DNA from: Dactylosporangium sp. AC04546
GTDB taxonomy: Bacteria > Actinomycetota > Actinomycetes > Mycobacteriales > Micromonosporaceae
NCBI RefSeq assembly: GCF_022095675.1
Contig: NZ_JAHYSG010000084.1
Span: 1-55,486 of the forward strand
Length of the DNA: 55,486 bases
Reading direction: 5' to 3'
Shown: positions 1 to 9,392 of the stretch, piece after piece
Position numbering within the stretch: the stretch's first letter is position 1
Layout: each line of letters starts with the position of its first letter
Program-made: the position numbers and the translations under genes
Notes under the pieces: generated by a model
Seen by the model: the letters and a program-made list of their open reading frames with translations, nothing else
What the model was told of the DNA's origin: nothing
Database searches by the model: none

Positions 1-33
1 CCTTTAGCCCACTTCAACCCCGCTCTGCGCCCG

Positions 34-89
34 TCGCCCGCTCCGCCCCCTTCACCTGCTTCGCCACCTTCGCCCGCTCCGCCCCCTTC
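34..89. repeat. 20-bp direct repeat pair downstream of the efflux gene
   Basis: The same 20 bases (TCGCCCGCTCCGCCCCCTTC) occur at 34-53 and 70-89, a 36-base period. They lie in pyrimidine-rich DNA beyond the stop codon of the efflux gene. No coding or regulatory role is visible. Confidence 0.6.
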
Positions 90-100
90 GACCGTTCGAC

Positions 101-134
101 CCTCCGCTCATTCGGCCCCTCCGCTCATTCGGCC
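101..134. repeat. 17-bp perfect tandem duplication across the efflux gene stop
   Basis: CCTCCGCTCATTCGGCC is present twice head to tail (101-117 and 118-134). The efflux pump stop codon (complement of 125-127) lies inside the second copy, so the duplication may have copied the very end of the gene downstream. The reading frame of the pump is intact. Confidence 0.7.
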
Positions 135-1645
135 GGCAGCTGTTCGGTGCGGCGGGGCATGAGCAGCAGCGCGACGACGGCGAACGCGCCGACGACGGCG
201 AGCCCGATGAACACGTGGTGGGTCGCCGCGTACAGGCTGGCCCGCACGTAGTCGGCGACCGCTCCCGACGCGTGCCCGGCCTTGAGCACGAGACTCGTCG
301 CGTCGCTGCCCCCGGCCAGCTCCGGCCGGATGTCGGGCGGTGCGGCGGCGAAGCGCCGCTCCAGGGTGGTGTTCGCGATCGCGCCGAACACCGCCGCCCC
401 GACGGCGCTGCCGATCGACCGGCTGAACATGTTGGTGGCGGTGACCACGCCGCGGCGCTCCCAGCCGACCACCGACTGCACCGCCACGAGCGACGGGCTG
501 GAGGTGAACCCGAGGCCGAGCCCGATGACGAAGCAGGCGGCGGCGACCATCCCGATCGAGGTGTGCCGGCCCAGCAGCGCGCACATGACGGTACCGATGA
601 CGATGACGACGGCCCCGACCAGCGCGGTGTTGCGGAAGCCGATGCGTAAGTAGACGTGCCCGGACAGTGTGGCCGCGATCGGCCAGCCGAACGTCATCGC
701 CGCCACCACGAACCCGGCGACGACCGCGCTCGCGCCGAGCACCCCCTGGGCGAAGTTCGGCACGTACGAGCTCAGGCCGATGAGCAGCCCACCGACGATG
801 ACGGCGGCGAGGTTGCCGCCGACCAGCGTGCGGTGGCGAAACACCCACAGCGGCAGCACCGGCTCGGCCGCCCGCCGCTCGACGAAGACGAACGCCACCG
901 TGAGCAGCGCCCCGGCGGTGAACACGGCGATGCTCGGCGCCGACGCCCAGGCCCAGGTCACCCCGCCCTCCAGGGTGCCGAGGATGAGCAGGCTGCACCC
1001 GCCGACCAGCAGACCCGCGCCGAGGTAGTCGATGCGGTGGCGGCGCCGCTCGACCCGCTCCTTGAGGTGCCGGGCCAGCATCCAGGCGGCGGCGAGCCCG
1101 AGCGGGAGGTTGACGAAGAAGATCCAGCGCCAGGAGAGATACTCCGAGAACACGCCACCCAGCGTCGGCCCGACGACGGACGACACCCCCCACACCCCGG
1201 CGACGTAGCCCTGCACGCGGGCGCGCTCCTCCACGGTGTACAGGTCCCCGATGATCGTCATGCTCATCGGCTGGATCGCACCCGCGCCGATGCCCTGCAC
1301 GGCCCGCGCGATGATGAGCGTCAGCATGCTCCAGGCCGCGCCGCACAGCACCGAGCCGGCGAGGAACACGGCGATGCCGAAGAACATCACCGGCCGCCGG
1401 CCGAGCATGTCGGCGAGCTTGCCGTACAGCGGCGTCGTCACCGCCGCGGTGAGCAGGTAGACCGAGAAGAGCCAGGGGAAGTGCGCGAATCCGCCGAGGT
1501 CCCGCACGACCGACGGCACGGCGGTGGCGATGATCGTGCTGTCGAGCGCGACCAGACTGGTGGTCAGCATCACCGAGGCCAGCACCGGCCCACGCTCCGA
1601 CCGCAGACCGACGCGCCGCTCCGCGGTGACAGGAGCTTGGGTCAT
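125..1645 (-). CDS. MFS drug efflux transporter, DHA2 (14-TM) family
   Basis: 506-residue membrane protein that should export small, often toxic, compounds using the proton gradient. The first helices carry the family hallmarks: LDSTIIATAVPSV in helix 1, GKLADMLGRR as the cytoplasmic loop 2-3 motif, and VVGPTLGGVFSEYLSWRWIF, the motif C region typical of drug/H+ antiporters of the EmrB/QacA group. The length fits 14 transmembrane segments. The ATG at 1645 is preceded by AAGGTG at a normal distance. No regulator gene adjoins it; upstream on the same strand is the end of the toxin operon, separated by a hairpin. Substrate cannot be told from sequence. Confidence 0.93.
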   Translation of the reverse strand: MTQAPVTAERRVGLRSERGPVLASVMLTTSLVALDSTIIATAVPSVVRDLGGFAHFPWLFSVYLLTAAVTTPLYGKLADMLGRRPVMFFGIAVFLAGSVLCGAAWSMLTLIIARAVQGIGAGAIQPMSMTIIGDLYTVEERARVQGYVAGVWGVSSVVGPTLGGVFSEYLSWRWIFFVNLPLGLAAAWMLARHLKERVERRRHRIDYLGAGLLVGGCSLLILGTLEGGVTWAWASAPSIAVFTAGALLTVAFVFVERRAAEPVLPLWVFRHRTLVGGNLAAVIVGGLLIGLSSYVPNFAQGVLGASAVVAGFVVAAMTFGWPIAATLSGHVYLRIGFRNTALVGAVVIVIGTVMCALLGRHTSIGMVAAACFVIGLGLGFTSSPSLVAVQSVVGWERRGVVTATNMFSRSIGSAVGAAVFGAIANTTLERRFAAAPPDIRPELAGGSDATSLVLKAGHASGAVADYVRASLYAATHHVFIGLAVVGAFAVVALLLMPRRTEQLPAE

Positions 1646-1696
1646 GCCGACACCTTACGTCTGATCTTTCGCCCGAACGCTCCTGCGGCGGCTTCC

Positions 1697-1720
1697 GCGC
1701 CCGGCTCGGCGACCGGGCGC
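1697..1720 (-). terminator. Hairpin at the end of the toxin operon
   Basis: Perfect 8-bp stem (GCGCCCGG / CCGGGCGC) with an 8-nt loop. It begins at the last base of the barstar-domain stop codon. There is no T-tract, as is common in high-GC actinobacteria. It would separate the toxin operon from the efflux gene downstream. Confidence 0.55.
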
Positions 1721-2517
1721 TACAGCGCGAGCACGTCGACGTTCGCGCGATGCAGGATCGCCGTGATCCGGTCGAGCTGACTCATCGGACCATCGGCAGT
1801 GTCGACGATTTCACCGAGATGCCGCTGGGCGACCGCCCAGTCTTTCCAGTGCAGGCGAACCCGCCGCCCGGAGACCTGGTCGTCCAGACATTCTTCCAGG
1901 CTGGTGAAATTGTTGCCGAAGTATCCGCCCGGCCCTGAGAACGCTTCGCCGACAGCGCAGAAGAAGCTGGCGACGTCGAGAATGCCGCGTCCCTCGAGCA
2001 CGACGTCGTCACTTCGCGAAACTCGAACGGCGTCCGTCGAGCGTTGCGCGTCCAGCAACGTCGACACCTCGACCCAGCCCTCGCGAAGTCCGACCGGTAT
2101 GGTCTCCCACTCGCCCTTCCCGGCCGGCGGTGCGTGCCGCCGGCGCTCCCACACCTGTGCGGCACCCACGTGCGGTGGTAGTTGGGTTCTGGCATGCACG
2201 GTCCACGTGCGCGCCGGTGTGTCGATCTCCACCGTGGCCGCCCAGAACGAGTAGCGGCCCATGACGACGGATCGGTTGTCCAGCACCTCAACTTCGATGT
2301 CACCCGGGCTGAGGACCGCTGCCGGACCGGCGAAGGGCTCGTCGGGACCGGACAGCGACCTCACGCCCAGCAGGCGGAAGGTCACCGCCGGCACCACGTC
2401 GTCGATAAATGCGTTGAAATCGTCAAAGCTGTATCGCCCGACGAAGAAGTCCGCCACGTCCTGCGCCGCGACCACCGGAGCGGGGTCCGCATCCAGGCGC
2501 ATGGCGAACTTCTTCAC
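1720..2517 (-). CDS. Barstar-domain protein, probable immunity to the RHS toxin
   Basis: 265 residues. The last ~85 residues match the barstar (ribonuclease inhibitor) fold: GYFGNNFTSLEECLDDQ corresponds to the barstar helix-2 segment with its conserved Gly-Asn/Glu-Asn and Cys-Leu pattern, followed by the strand VRLHWKDW and a final DVLAL strand. The first ~170 residues are a domain I do not recognise. The GTG start at 2517 has GAGG five bases upstream. It lies 66 bases after the RHS stop on the same strand, the classic position for an immunity gene. Barstar residue Asp35, key for barnase contact, is Thr here and Asp39 is Glu, so the partner may not be a typical barnase. Immunity function is inferred from fold and position. 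Confidence 0.85.
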   Translation of the reverse strand: MKKFAMRLDADPAPVVAAQDVADFFVGRYSFDDFNAFIDDVVPAVTFRLLGVRSLSGPDEPFAGPAAVLSPGDIEVEVLDNRSVVMGRYSFWAATVEIDTPARTWTVHARTQLPPHVGAAQVWERRRHAPPAGKGEWETIPVGLREGWVEVSTLLDAQRSTDAVRVSRSDDVVLEGRGILDVASFFCAVGEAFSGPGGYFGNNFTSLEECLDDQVSGRRVRLHWKDWAVAQRHLGEIVDTADGPMSQLDRITAILHRANVDVLAL

Positions 2518-2583
2518 CGAATCCTCGCCGCCTTCACGTACATCCGGATGACATCACATCAGGTCACCTTGTCCCGTATGGAC

Positions 2584-5500
2584 TCAGCATCCCGTAGCAA
2601 CATCAATCCTGGCATACTTGCTGCTCGTGTAGCCGTACTCCTCGCGGGAGTTCGGCCCCACGATGCGATACATGTCGTCCTTGTTCCGCACTTCCCACTC
2701 CGGGGATCCGGCGAAGTTTTTCTCCGGGTCGGGGCCCCACTTGCGCGCGTGCTTTGCCGACTCCTTGCCCTGATAGAGCTTCTGAGTAGCGTTATCGTTT
2801 TCCAGTCGTTTTGTACCTTGGCCGGCCTTGATCCGTGCGATCTCATCACGGGCCCACTTCGGCGTCACGTCGTCGTTGTGGACCAGCACCGGGGTGTCGC
2901 CGGCCAGCGCATAGTACGTGTGGATGTCGGCGACGCTGAGGTTGTACACGGTCGCGGTCTCGGTCCAGGAACGGATCTCGACGACCCGCACCGGGTCACC
3001 GGTGGCCGTCTGGAGCTGCAGCCCCGGCCTGAGGCCCCCGGCGACGACCCACTGACCCAGCTCCGGAGCCCAGAACGGGTGGTTGTCGGTGGCTGTGACC
3101 GCAGCCGTCTGCGAACCCCGGTCGCCGTCGACGTCGACGGTGAGCTCAACCAGATGCTTGGTGCCGTGGCCGATGATCGTGGCCACCACGGTCTTCGGCT
3201 CCGTGCGGCCCGTGCCGGGATCTGTCGCGAGGACGACGTCGCCTACGTCGACTTCCTCAATAGCCTTCGCACCGCCAACGGCGAGGAGGACGAGCGTGCC
3301 CGGTGTGAAGCTGTTCGGAATCGCACAAGCGGCACCGGCGAGGTCGTCGGCCTTCGCGCTGAGCTTCTTGACGAGCTTGATATTCTTGAACCAGGTGCTG
3401 ACGCCCTCGTAGAGTTCCTTGCCGAGGTTCCAGACCTTCTGGCCCAGGTCGTACGCCTTCTTCCACTTCCACGGTGCGCCGTACTTGGAGGCGAGCTTCC
3501 CGGCCAGGCCACCCACGAAGCTGCTGGCGACATTAAGAATCGTCTCTCCACACGCACCGAGGTCGCCGGTGGTCAGGCAGTCCAGGGCGGCCGTGATGCC
3601 CAGTTCGTCCATGGCGATCTTGCCCAGCGCCTTGGCCGCGTTGATGAGCTTCTGCTTGGCCTCCTCGGCCTTGCGCCGGGCCTCGGCCAGCGCCGGGTCC
3701 TCCGCCGGCCGCGCCGGCTTGCCGGCCGGCGGCTTCGGCAGCGGGTTGCCGTTGCGGTCGTAGCCGGCCGCCCGCATCGCCATGGCGTCGTCGTCCGGGA
3801 TGCGCAGGCCCGTCGGGTCGCTGTAGGTCACCGGGTTGTTGCGACCGTACTGGTAGGCGTTGAACTGGGTCGGGTCGTCCGGGACGAACACCGGGTCGGG
3901 TGAGATGAACCGGCCCAGCGCCGGGTCGAACTCCCGTGCGCCCAGGTGCGTCAGCCCGGTCGTGGTGTCCTGCGTGCCGCCGACGAAGCCCTTGTCGCCC
4001 GGCCAGGCCGGCGACACCCCGCCACGCGGTGCGCCGAACGGCGTGGTGCGACGCCGGGTGATCGCGCCGGTGACCGCGTCGACCACGGCGCCCTGGGTGC
4101 CCTGGTGGTCCGAGGAGAGGAACTTCACCCCGGACGTGTCACGGACCGCGACGGTCTGCCCGGCGAACGTGTAGAACCGGGTGCCCCGCACCACCTTGCT
4201 CGCGTGGTCGAGCTTGAGCTCCAGGCCCGGCAGGTAGAGCGTGGTGGCGTTCGGCTCCTTGCGCAGCAGCCGGCCGCCCTCGGCGTCGTAGACGTACTTG
4301 GCGGTGACCTGGGTGCCCTGGGTCACGGAGGCGAGGCGCCCCTCCACGTCCCACTCGAGCGCCTGTTTGACACCGACCTGGTCACGCTCGATCGTGTTGC
4401 CGGCGTTGTCGTACTTGTACGTGTACAGCCGGTCGCCACCGGAGGTGTGCTCCACGACGCCGGACAGGTCGTGCCCGCGGGCCGTCCCGGTCGGGTACTG
4501 GTAGTCGCGGGTGACGTCCGTCGCGCCGCCGACACCGTGGATGGTCTCCTTGCTCCGGCCGCCGGTCACGTCGTACTCGTAGCTGTGGTGGTACGGCGCC
4601 GGACCTGAGACACCGGTCACCGCGGGGCCGCCCGCGCACTCGTCCGCGGCGGTGCTGGCGGTCGCCCAGCCGCGGGTCATCCGGCGCGACCAGTCGTACT
4701 CGAAGCACTGGATGTCCCGCTGCCCACCGGCCGGCGTGTCCTTGATCGACAGAACGTTGCCGGCGTTGTCGTAGCTGTACCGGGCGTGGATGTCGACGGC
4801 CGGCGCGCCCTCGCGGTCCAGCCGGGTGCTGGCCAGCCGCTTCGTGCCCTCCTCGTACTCCCAGGTCAGCCAGGCCTTCTTGGGGCTGGTGCCGAGCTGC
4901 AGCTGCAGCAGCTCGCCGGTCTGGGCGTACTTGCTGTCGGTGACGTACGACGACGAGCCGGTCAACGTCGTCGGCCGCTGCAGGTCGTCGTAGCTGTAGA
5001 CGAGCGCCTCGGCCGGCAGGCCGCCGGCCTCGGGCAGGCCGTTGCCCTGCACGGAGCCGTCGCGGTTGTACGTCGTGGTGAAGGTGTACTGCCCGGCGAG
5101 TTCCTCGTTGCCCGGCACCGACGGGATGACGTACGTCGTCGACTTGACCCGGTACGCGTCGTCCAGGTTTGTGTAGAACATCCCGTACGCCTTGCCGTCG
5201 ACGTACCGGGTCGCCGAGTACAGCTGTCCCTTGTAGAGCGAGTCGTACGTCCACGCGGCGAGCTTCGTGCCGGTGGCGACCGTGCCGGAGTAGACCGCGG
5301 TCTTGCGGCCGATCTTGTCGTAGACCGTGGTGAGCAGGTTGTTCCGCGCGTCGGTGATGGTCTCCGGCCGGTCCAGGTCGTCGTACGTCGTGGTGGTCGT
5401 GCCGGCGTCCGGGTCCTTCGTGACGGTCTGGCGGCCGCGCTGGTCGTACTCCCAGCTCCACACGTTGCCGACCGGGTCGGTGAGGGTCGCCATCTGCCCG

Positions 5501-8500
5501 GCCGCGGTAAAGGTGTACGTCGTCTCCTCGTAGGCGCCGCTCGGGCTGCCGCCCTTGTACCGGCGCAGCGCCGTGGTGTTGCCGCGCGCGTCGGTGATGG
5601 CGGTGCTGGCCACGCCGCCGTTCGGCGGGTCGACGTGCGTGCGGTCGCCGCCGTACGTGGTGGTGGTGCGCCACTTCTCGTCACCGGCGACCGCCACGAT
5701 CTCCGCGATCGGCCGGTCGGCGCCGTCGTACTCGAACCAGGTCTGCCCGTCGACGTCACCGTTGTTGACGACGAGCAGCTGGTCGCTCGGCGCGCCGGCG
5801 GCGTGGTACGTCGCGTAGGTCTTCTTCACCTGCCCGGTCGCGGTGTAGAAGGTGTCGGCGACGAGGCGGCCGCCCTCGGGTCCCTCGCCCTGGACCTGCC
5901 GCGGGCGCAGGTGCCCGTCGTAGAGGGCGTACTGCACGCCGTAGGTGCCGTCGTTGCGGACCTTCTCGGTCTTCACCGCGACGGGCGCATTAGTGCGCAT
6001 GAGGTACGTGTACTTGATGCTCGCGGTGGCGCCGCCGGACTTGGAGCGGTCCGGCAGCCACACCTGGGTCAGCCGGCCCAGCGGGTCGTAGACCATGTCG
6101 CCGCGCTTGCCGTTCGGGTCGATCTGCGCGGTCGGCTGGCCCCACGCCGGGGCGTACTCGGTGGTCGTCTTCCAGGCGGTACTGATCGGGCCGATCTCTT
6201 CCTTCTTCGTCGTCAGCCCGAAGGTGTGCGTGTAGGCGGTGGTGGTCGTGGTGCCCTTGGCGTCCTTGACCGTGAGCGGCCGGCCCCACTGGTCGTAGGT
6301 GGTGTCCGCGACGGTGACGTACGCGGCGGTGGTGCCGTCGTGGGTGGCCAGCTTCTCCGTCTTCGTCGCGTCGCCCTTCGTGGGCGCGGCGCCGTAGGCC
6401 AGCCCGTCGTACCAGGAGCGGCTGTCACTGATGACGTGTTTCGCCCGGTTCGGGGTGGTGTCACAGTTGACCGACACGGTCTCGGCCCGTCTCGGCAGTG
6501 CGTAGATCCACTTCGTGGCGTTGTCGGCGTACTCGGTGCGGGCGCACTGGTCGTCGGCGGCGGTGCTCACGTCACCGAGGTCGTCGGCCGTCACGAGGCG
6601 CCCGTGGGTCGTCTCGTAGGTGTTGACCATCTTGGTCTCGCGCCAGGCGCCGCCCCCCAGCGCGGTGAAGCTGCGCGTGACACCGGGTTTGACGTAGGTG
6701 GAGCGGACGGTGCCCCAGTCGAAGGTCTGCGCGCCGGTCTCGTACCGCCAGGGCAGCGCGATGGACTTCGACACGACGTTCGCACCGTCGTAGACCGTGG
6801 TCTCCAGCTCCTGGCCGGAGAAGTCGTCGAGGTCGGTGTGCACACCGCCGGTCGAGTCCGTCACGGTCGCGTTCAGCGTCCCGCCGGCCGGCAGCGGGTT
6901 GCCGTGCAGGCCCCGGAAGTACGTGTGCTCGGTCTTGGTCGTCATGGTCTGGCCGTTGCCGCGGGTCACCGCGACCTTGCCGTAGCCTCGCCACTGCGCC
7001 CAGGTCAGGTACTTCGCCTCGGTGAACCCGTCGGGCTCCGCCTTCCGCCACGCGGCATCGCCCTGGTAGTCGTAGCGGGTCACCATCTCGTCGGCCTGCG
7101 TGGTCCGGTCGGTCTCGATGACCTCGGCCACCACGTACTTGTGGAACCAGTCCGTGACCGGGTCACCGTTCGACGGGTTCCACTGCACCGGATAGCACCG
7201 CTTGGTCGACGCACCCGGCTGCGGCAGGCTGCCCGCGGCGCAGTCCGCCGGGGCGTAGTTGATCGTGACCTGAGCACCCGAGTCGGTGTAGACCGCCGCG
7301 ACCCGCCACCGGTTCAGCTGCGCGATGTTGTCGTCTGGCCGGTCGATCCGGTTCGGCATCAGCCGGCCGACCAGCTCCACCGCCGGCATCGTCTCCTCAC
7401 CGCCGACGTGACCCTTGTGCGTGATCTTGTTCAGCCACAGGCTCCTGGAGCCGTCGGCGTTGTCGGTGAACCAGTGATCGAGCGTCCACGAGTCGACGGG
7501 AACCCAGTCGGTCGCCCCGCGGATCTGGGTCGTCACCTTCGTCAGGCGCTTGCGCGTGAAGAACGACGGCGCCGCCTGGTCCGCCTTGCACTTGGTGTTC
7601 TCGGCGCAGATGCGGTCGAACGGCACGTCCGGCCAGGACGGTGCGGTCGTCGCGTTGAGGTCCTGCGGGTCGCAGTCCACGCTACCGGCGGGCAGGCACC
7701 GTTCGGCGACGTCGAACCACACCCGGGCCGGGGCGTTGGTGGTGTAGACGGCGTTGTGCCGCTCGCCGTAGTCGATGTGCTTGAGGTAGCCGCCGGCCGC
7801 GTACTTGGTGCCGTTGACGTCGGTCTTGCCGTTCTTGGCGTACCAGTTGTCCTCGCGGCCGTAGTAGTACGAGGTCACGTTGTCGTGCAGGTCGCGGCTG
7901 TAGTCCAGGTTCCAGCGCCACGCCTGGTCGCAGGCGGCGTTGTCGAACGTGCTGTTGTAGCACGGCTCGTTGAGATCGTCGCCGAACACCGGCAGGGTCC
8001 AGACGGAGTTCGTCTCCTCGTTGTTCGCGACCCAGCCGAACAGGCGGTTGAGGCCGAAGTAGTACTCGGTGCCGTCCGGGACGGTGATCTTCCAGTGCTC
8101 GCCGTTGTCGTCGCCGTTGACCGCGCCGGTGAGCTTCTCGATCTTCCAGTCCTGGTCGCTGGTCATCCGCCACCGGCCGGAGGCGTCCTTGATCAGCTCG
8201 CCGGAGCTGCCGTTGAGCATGATCGTGGCGTTGTCATGCGACCAGCACATGTCGGCGCTGGTCTCGTGACCGTCCTGGGCACACGCCTTGTACCGGCGTT
8301 CGATGTAGCCGCTCTCGTAGCTGAACCCTTCGCCGATCCACGAGCCCTGGTTGTTCGTCGCCGCGGTGCGCCCGTCGACACTCTGCGACGAGTAGCCCAG
8401 CGTCACCTGCGGGCCCTGCCCGCCCGGCACCGGCGGGGTCCGCAACGGGTACGACCAGTTGAACACCCCCGAGGACGGCGCGACGTTCCACGTCGAGGAC

Positions 8501-9306
8501 GGCGCCAGCGTCGTCGCGCCGTAGCTGCCCTGCGACGACGACTCCCCGGCCGTCATCGCGAAGACACCGCCGCTGGTCGCGGCCGATGCGTCGATGTCGG
8601 CGCGCAACACGTCGGCGGCGGTGTCGTTGACCGTCGGGATCGGCGTGGCGGCGGTGCACCCGGCCAGCTCCGGGGTGCTCAGCGCACAGTCGGGCAGCCG
8701 GACCAAGCGCAGCCGGGAGCCGAAGTCACCGCCGTAGGCGTCGGCGAAGTCCTTGTAACTGAAGCTGACGCCGACCCGTCCGACCCCGCCTCCGGCGTCG
8801 GCCCGGCGGATCTTGAACACCGGGCCGTCGACCCGCGCCGCGGACGACACCGACCGCTCCATCACCTCGACCCGCACCTTGGCCGGTACCGCGTGGGCGT
8901 GCACGTCGTGGTCCAGCGCCTGCCCGCGCTCCGCCTTCGGCACCACCGGCACGGCCGGATCGTGCGCACCCACGGCGAGCCCGCCGACCACGGTGGACGT
9001 CGCTGCGGCTGCCTTCCCGGTGACCGGCACGTCCACCACGCCGGCCTTCGGCCAGCCTGCGGTCGCCGGGCCCTTGACCGCCGCCGCGGCAGCCGGATTG
9101 TCGCCCTTCGGCTGGACGGTGCCGTTGTGACCCTTGACCGTTTCGCCCGCCTGTACCCCGGGCCGGCCGCGGCCCGGGGCCGCCTGCGCGGGAGCGGTGG
9201 CGAGCACCAGGACGTTGGACGCGACGACGAGCGTGGTGCCGAAGGCCGCCAGCCGCGTGGCGCGGCGGTGCGAGGAACCGAACCGGATGAGGACCCGCGA
9301 GAACAT
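2584..9306 (-). CDS. Secreted RHS-repeat polymorphic toxin with pretoxin-HINT and ribonuclease-like tip
   Basis: 2240 residues from the ATG at 9306 (GGTGGAG upstream; a Sec signal peptide ending APAQAA near residue 42). A SpvB-like N-terminal region (GVFNWSYPLRTPPVPGGQGP) is followed by many RHS/YD repeats. These end in the usual core junction ALGRFISPDP...DPTGLR near residue 1830. A HINT autoprocessing domain runs from about 1998 (NSFTPGTLVLL) to about 2145 (PVLVHND), with Ser instead of Cys as first residue. The last ~95 residues are the variable toxin tip. EWEV...MYRIVG...YTSSKY resembles the barnase/microbial RNase core, but the usual histidine is Lys. RHS proteins form a cocoon that encloses the toxin. 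The partner immunity gene follows directly. The open frame extends upstream of 9306, but without a signal peptide or ribosome site. Confidence 0.93.
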   Translation of the reverse strand: MFSRVLIRFGSSHRRATRLAAFGTTLVVASNVLVLATAPAQAAPGRGRPGVQAGETVKGHNGTVQPKGDNPAAAAAVKGPATAGWPKAGVVDVPVTGKAAAATSTVVGGLAVGAHDPAVPVVPKAERGQALDHDVHAHAVPAKVRVEVMERSVSSAARVDGPVFKIRRADAGGGVGRVGVSFSYKDFADAYGGDFGSRLRLVRLPDCALSTPELAGCTAATPIPTVNDTAADVLRADIDASAATSGGVFAMTAGESSSQGSYGATTLAPSSTWNVAPSSGVFNWSYPLRTPPVPGGQGPQVTLGYSSQSVDGRTAATNNQGSWIGEGFSYESGYIERRYKACAQDGHETSADMCWSHDNATIMLNGSSGELIKDASGRWRMTSDQDWKIEKLTGAVNGDDNGEHWKITVPDGTEYYFGLNRLFGWVANNEETNSVWTLPVFGDDLNEPCYNSTFDNAACDQAWRWNLDYSRDLHDNVTSYYYGREDNWYAKNGKTDVNGTKYAAGGYLKHIDYGERHNAVYTTNAPARVWFDVAERCLPAGSVDCDPQDLNATTAPSWPDVPFDRICAENTKCKADQAAPSFFTRKRLTKVTTQIRGATDWVPVDSWTLDHWFTDNADGSRSLWLNKITHKGHVGGEETMPAVELVGRLMPNRIDRPDDNIAQLNRWRVAAVYTDSGAQVTINYAPADCAAGSLPQPGASTKRCYPVQWNPSNGDPVTDWFHKYVVAEVIETDRTTQADEMVTRYDYQGDAAWRKAEPDGFTEAKYLTWAQWRGYGKVAVTRGNGQTMTTKTEHTYFRGLHGNPLPAGGTLNATVTDSTGGVHTDLDDFSGQELETTVYDGANVVSKSIALPWRYETGAQTFDWGTVRSTYVKPGVTRSFTALGGGAWRETKMVNTYETTHGRLVTADDLGDVSTAADDQCARTEYADNATKWIYALPRRAETVSVNCDTTPNRAKHVISDSRSWYDGLAYGAAPTKGDATKTEKLATHDGTTAAYVTVADTTYDQWGRPLTVKDAKGTTTTTAYTHTFGLTTKKEEIGPISTAWKTTTEYAPAWGQPTAQIDPNGKRGDMVYDPLGRLTQVWLPDRSKSGGATASIKYTYLMRTNAPVAVKTEKVRNDGTYGVQYALYDGHLRPRQVQGEGPEGGRLVADTFYTATGQVKKTYATYHAAGAPSDQLLVVNNGDVDGQTWFEYDGADRPIAEIVAVAGDEKWRTTTTYGGDRTHVDPPNGGVASTAITDARGNTTALRRYKGGSPSGAYEETTYTFTAAGQMATLTDPVGNVWSWEYDQRGRQTVTKDPDAGTTTTTYDDLDRPETITDARNNLLTTVYDKIGRKTAVYSGTVATGTKLAAWTYDSLYKGQLYSATRYVDGKAYGMFYTNLDDAYRVKSTTYVIPSVPGNEELAGQYTFTTTYNRDGSVQGNGLPEAGGLPAEALVYSYDDLQRPTTLTGSSSYVTDSKYAQTGELLQLQLGTSPKKAWLTWEYEEGTKRLASTRLDREGAPAVDIHARYSYDNAGNVLSIKDTPAGGQRDIQCFEYDWSRRMTRGWATASTAADECAGGPAVTGVSGPAPYHHSYEYDVTGGRSKETIHGVGGATDVTRDYQYPTGTARGHDLSGVVEHTSGGDRLYTYKYDNAGNTIERDQVGVKQALEWDVEGRLASVTQGTQVTAKYVYDAEGGRLLRKEPNATTLYLPGLELKLDHASKVVRGTRFYTFAGQTVAVRDTSGVKFLSSDHQGTQGAVVDAVTGAITRRRTTPFGAPRGGVSPAWPGDKGFVGGTQDTTTGLTHLGAREFDPALGRFISPDPVFVPDDPTQFNAYQYGRNNPVTYSDPTGLRIPDDDAMAMRAAGYDRNGNPLPKPPAGKPARPAEDPALAEARRKAEEAKQKLINAAKALGKIAMDELGITAALDCLTTGDLGACGETILNVASSFVGGLAGKLASKYGAPWKWKKAYDLGQKVWNLGKELYEGVSTWFKNIKLVKKLSAKADDLAGAACAIPNSFTPGTLVLLAVGGAKAIEEVDVGDVVLATDPGTGRTEPKTVVATIIGHGTKHLVELTVDVDGDRGSQTAAVTATDNHPFWAPELGQWVVAGGLRPGLQLQTATGDPVRVVEIRSWTETATVYNLSVADIHTYYALAGDTPVLVHNDDVTPKWARDEIARIKAGQGTKRLENDNATQKLYQGKESAKHARKWGPDPEKNFAGSPEWEVRNKDDMYRIVGPNSREEYGYTSSKYARIDVATGC

Positions 9307-9392
9307 GTGCACTCCACCGAACTGGGCGAGGGGATGGGCCTGCCTGTGTGCCGGGCGGCGGGGCATGTGGGTCCGCCGCCCGGGCCTGCGGA

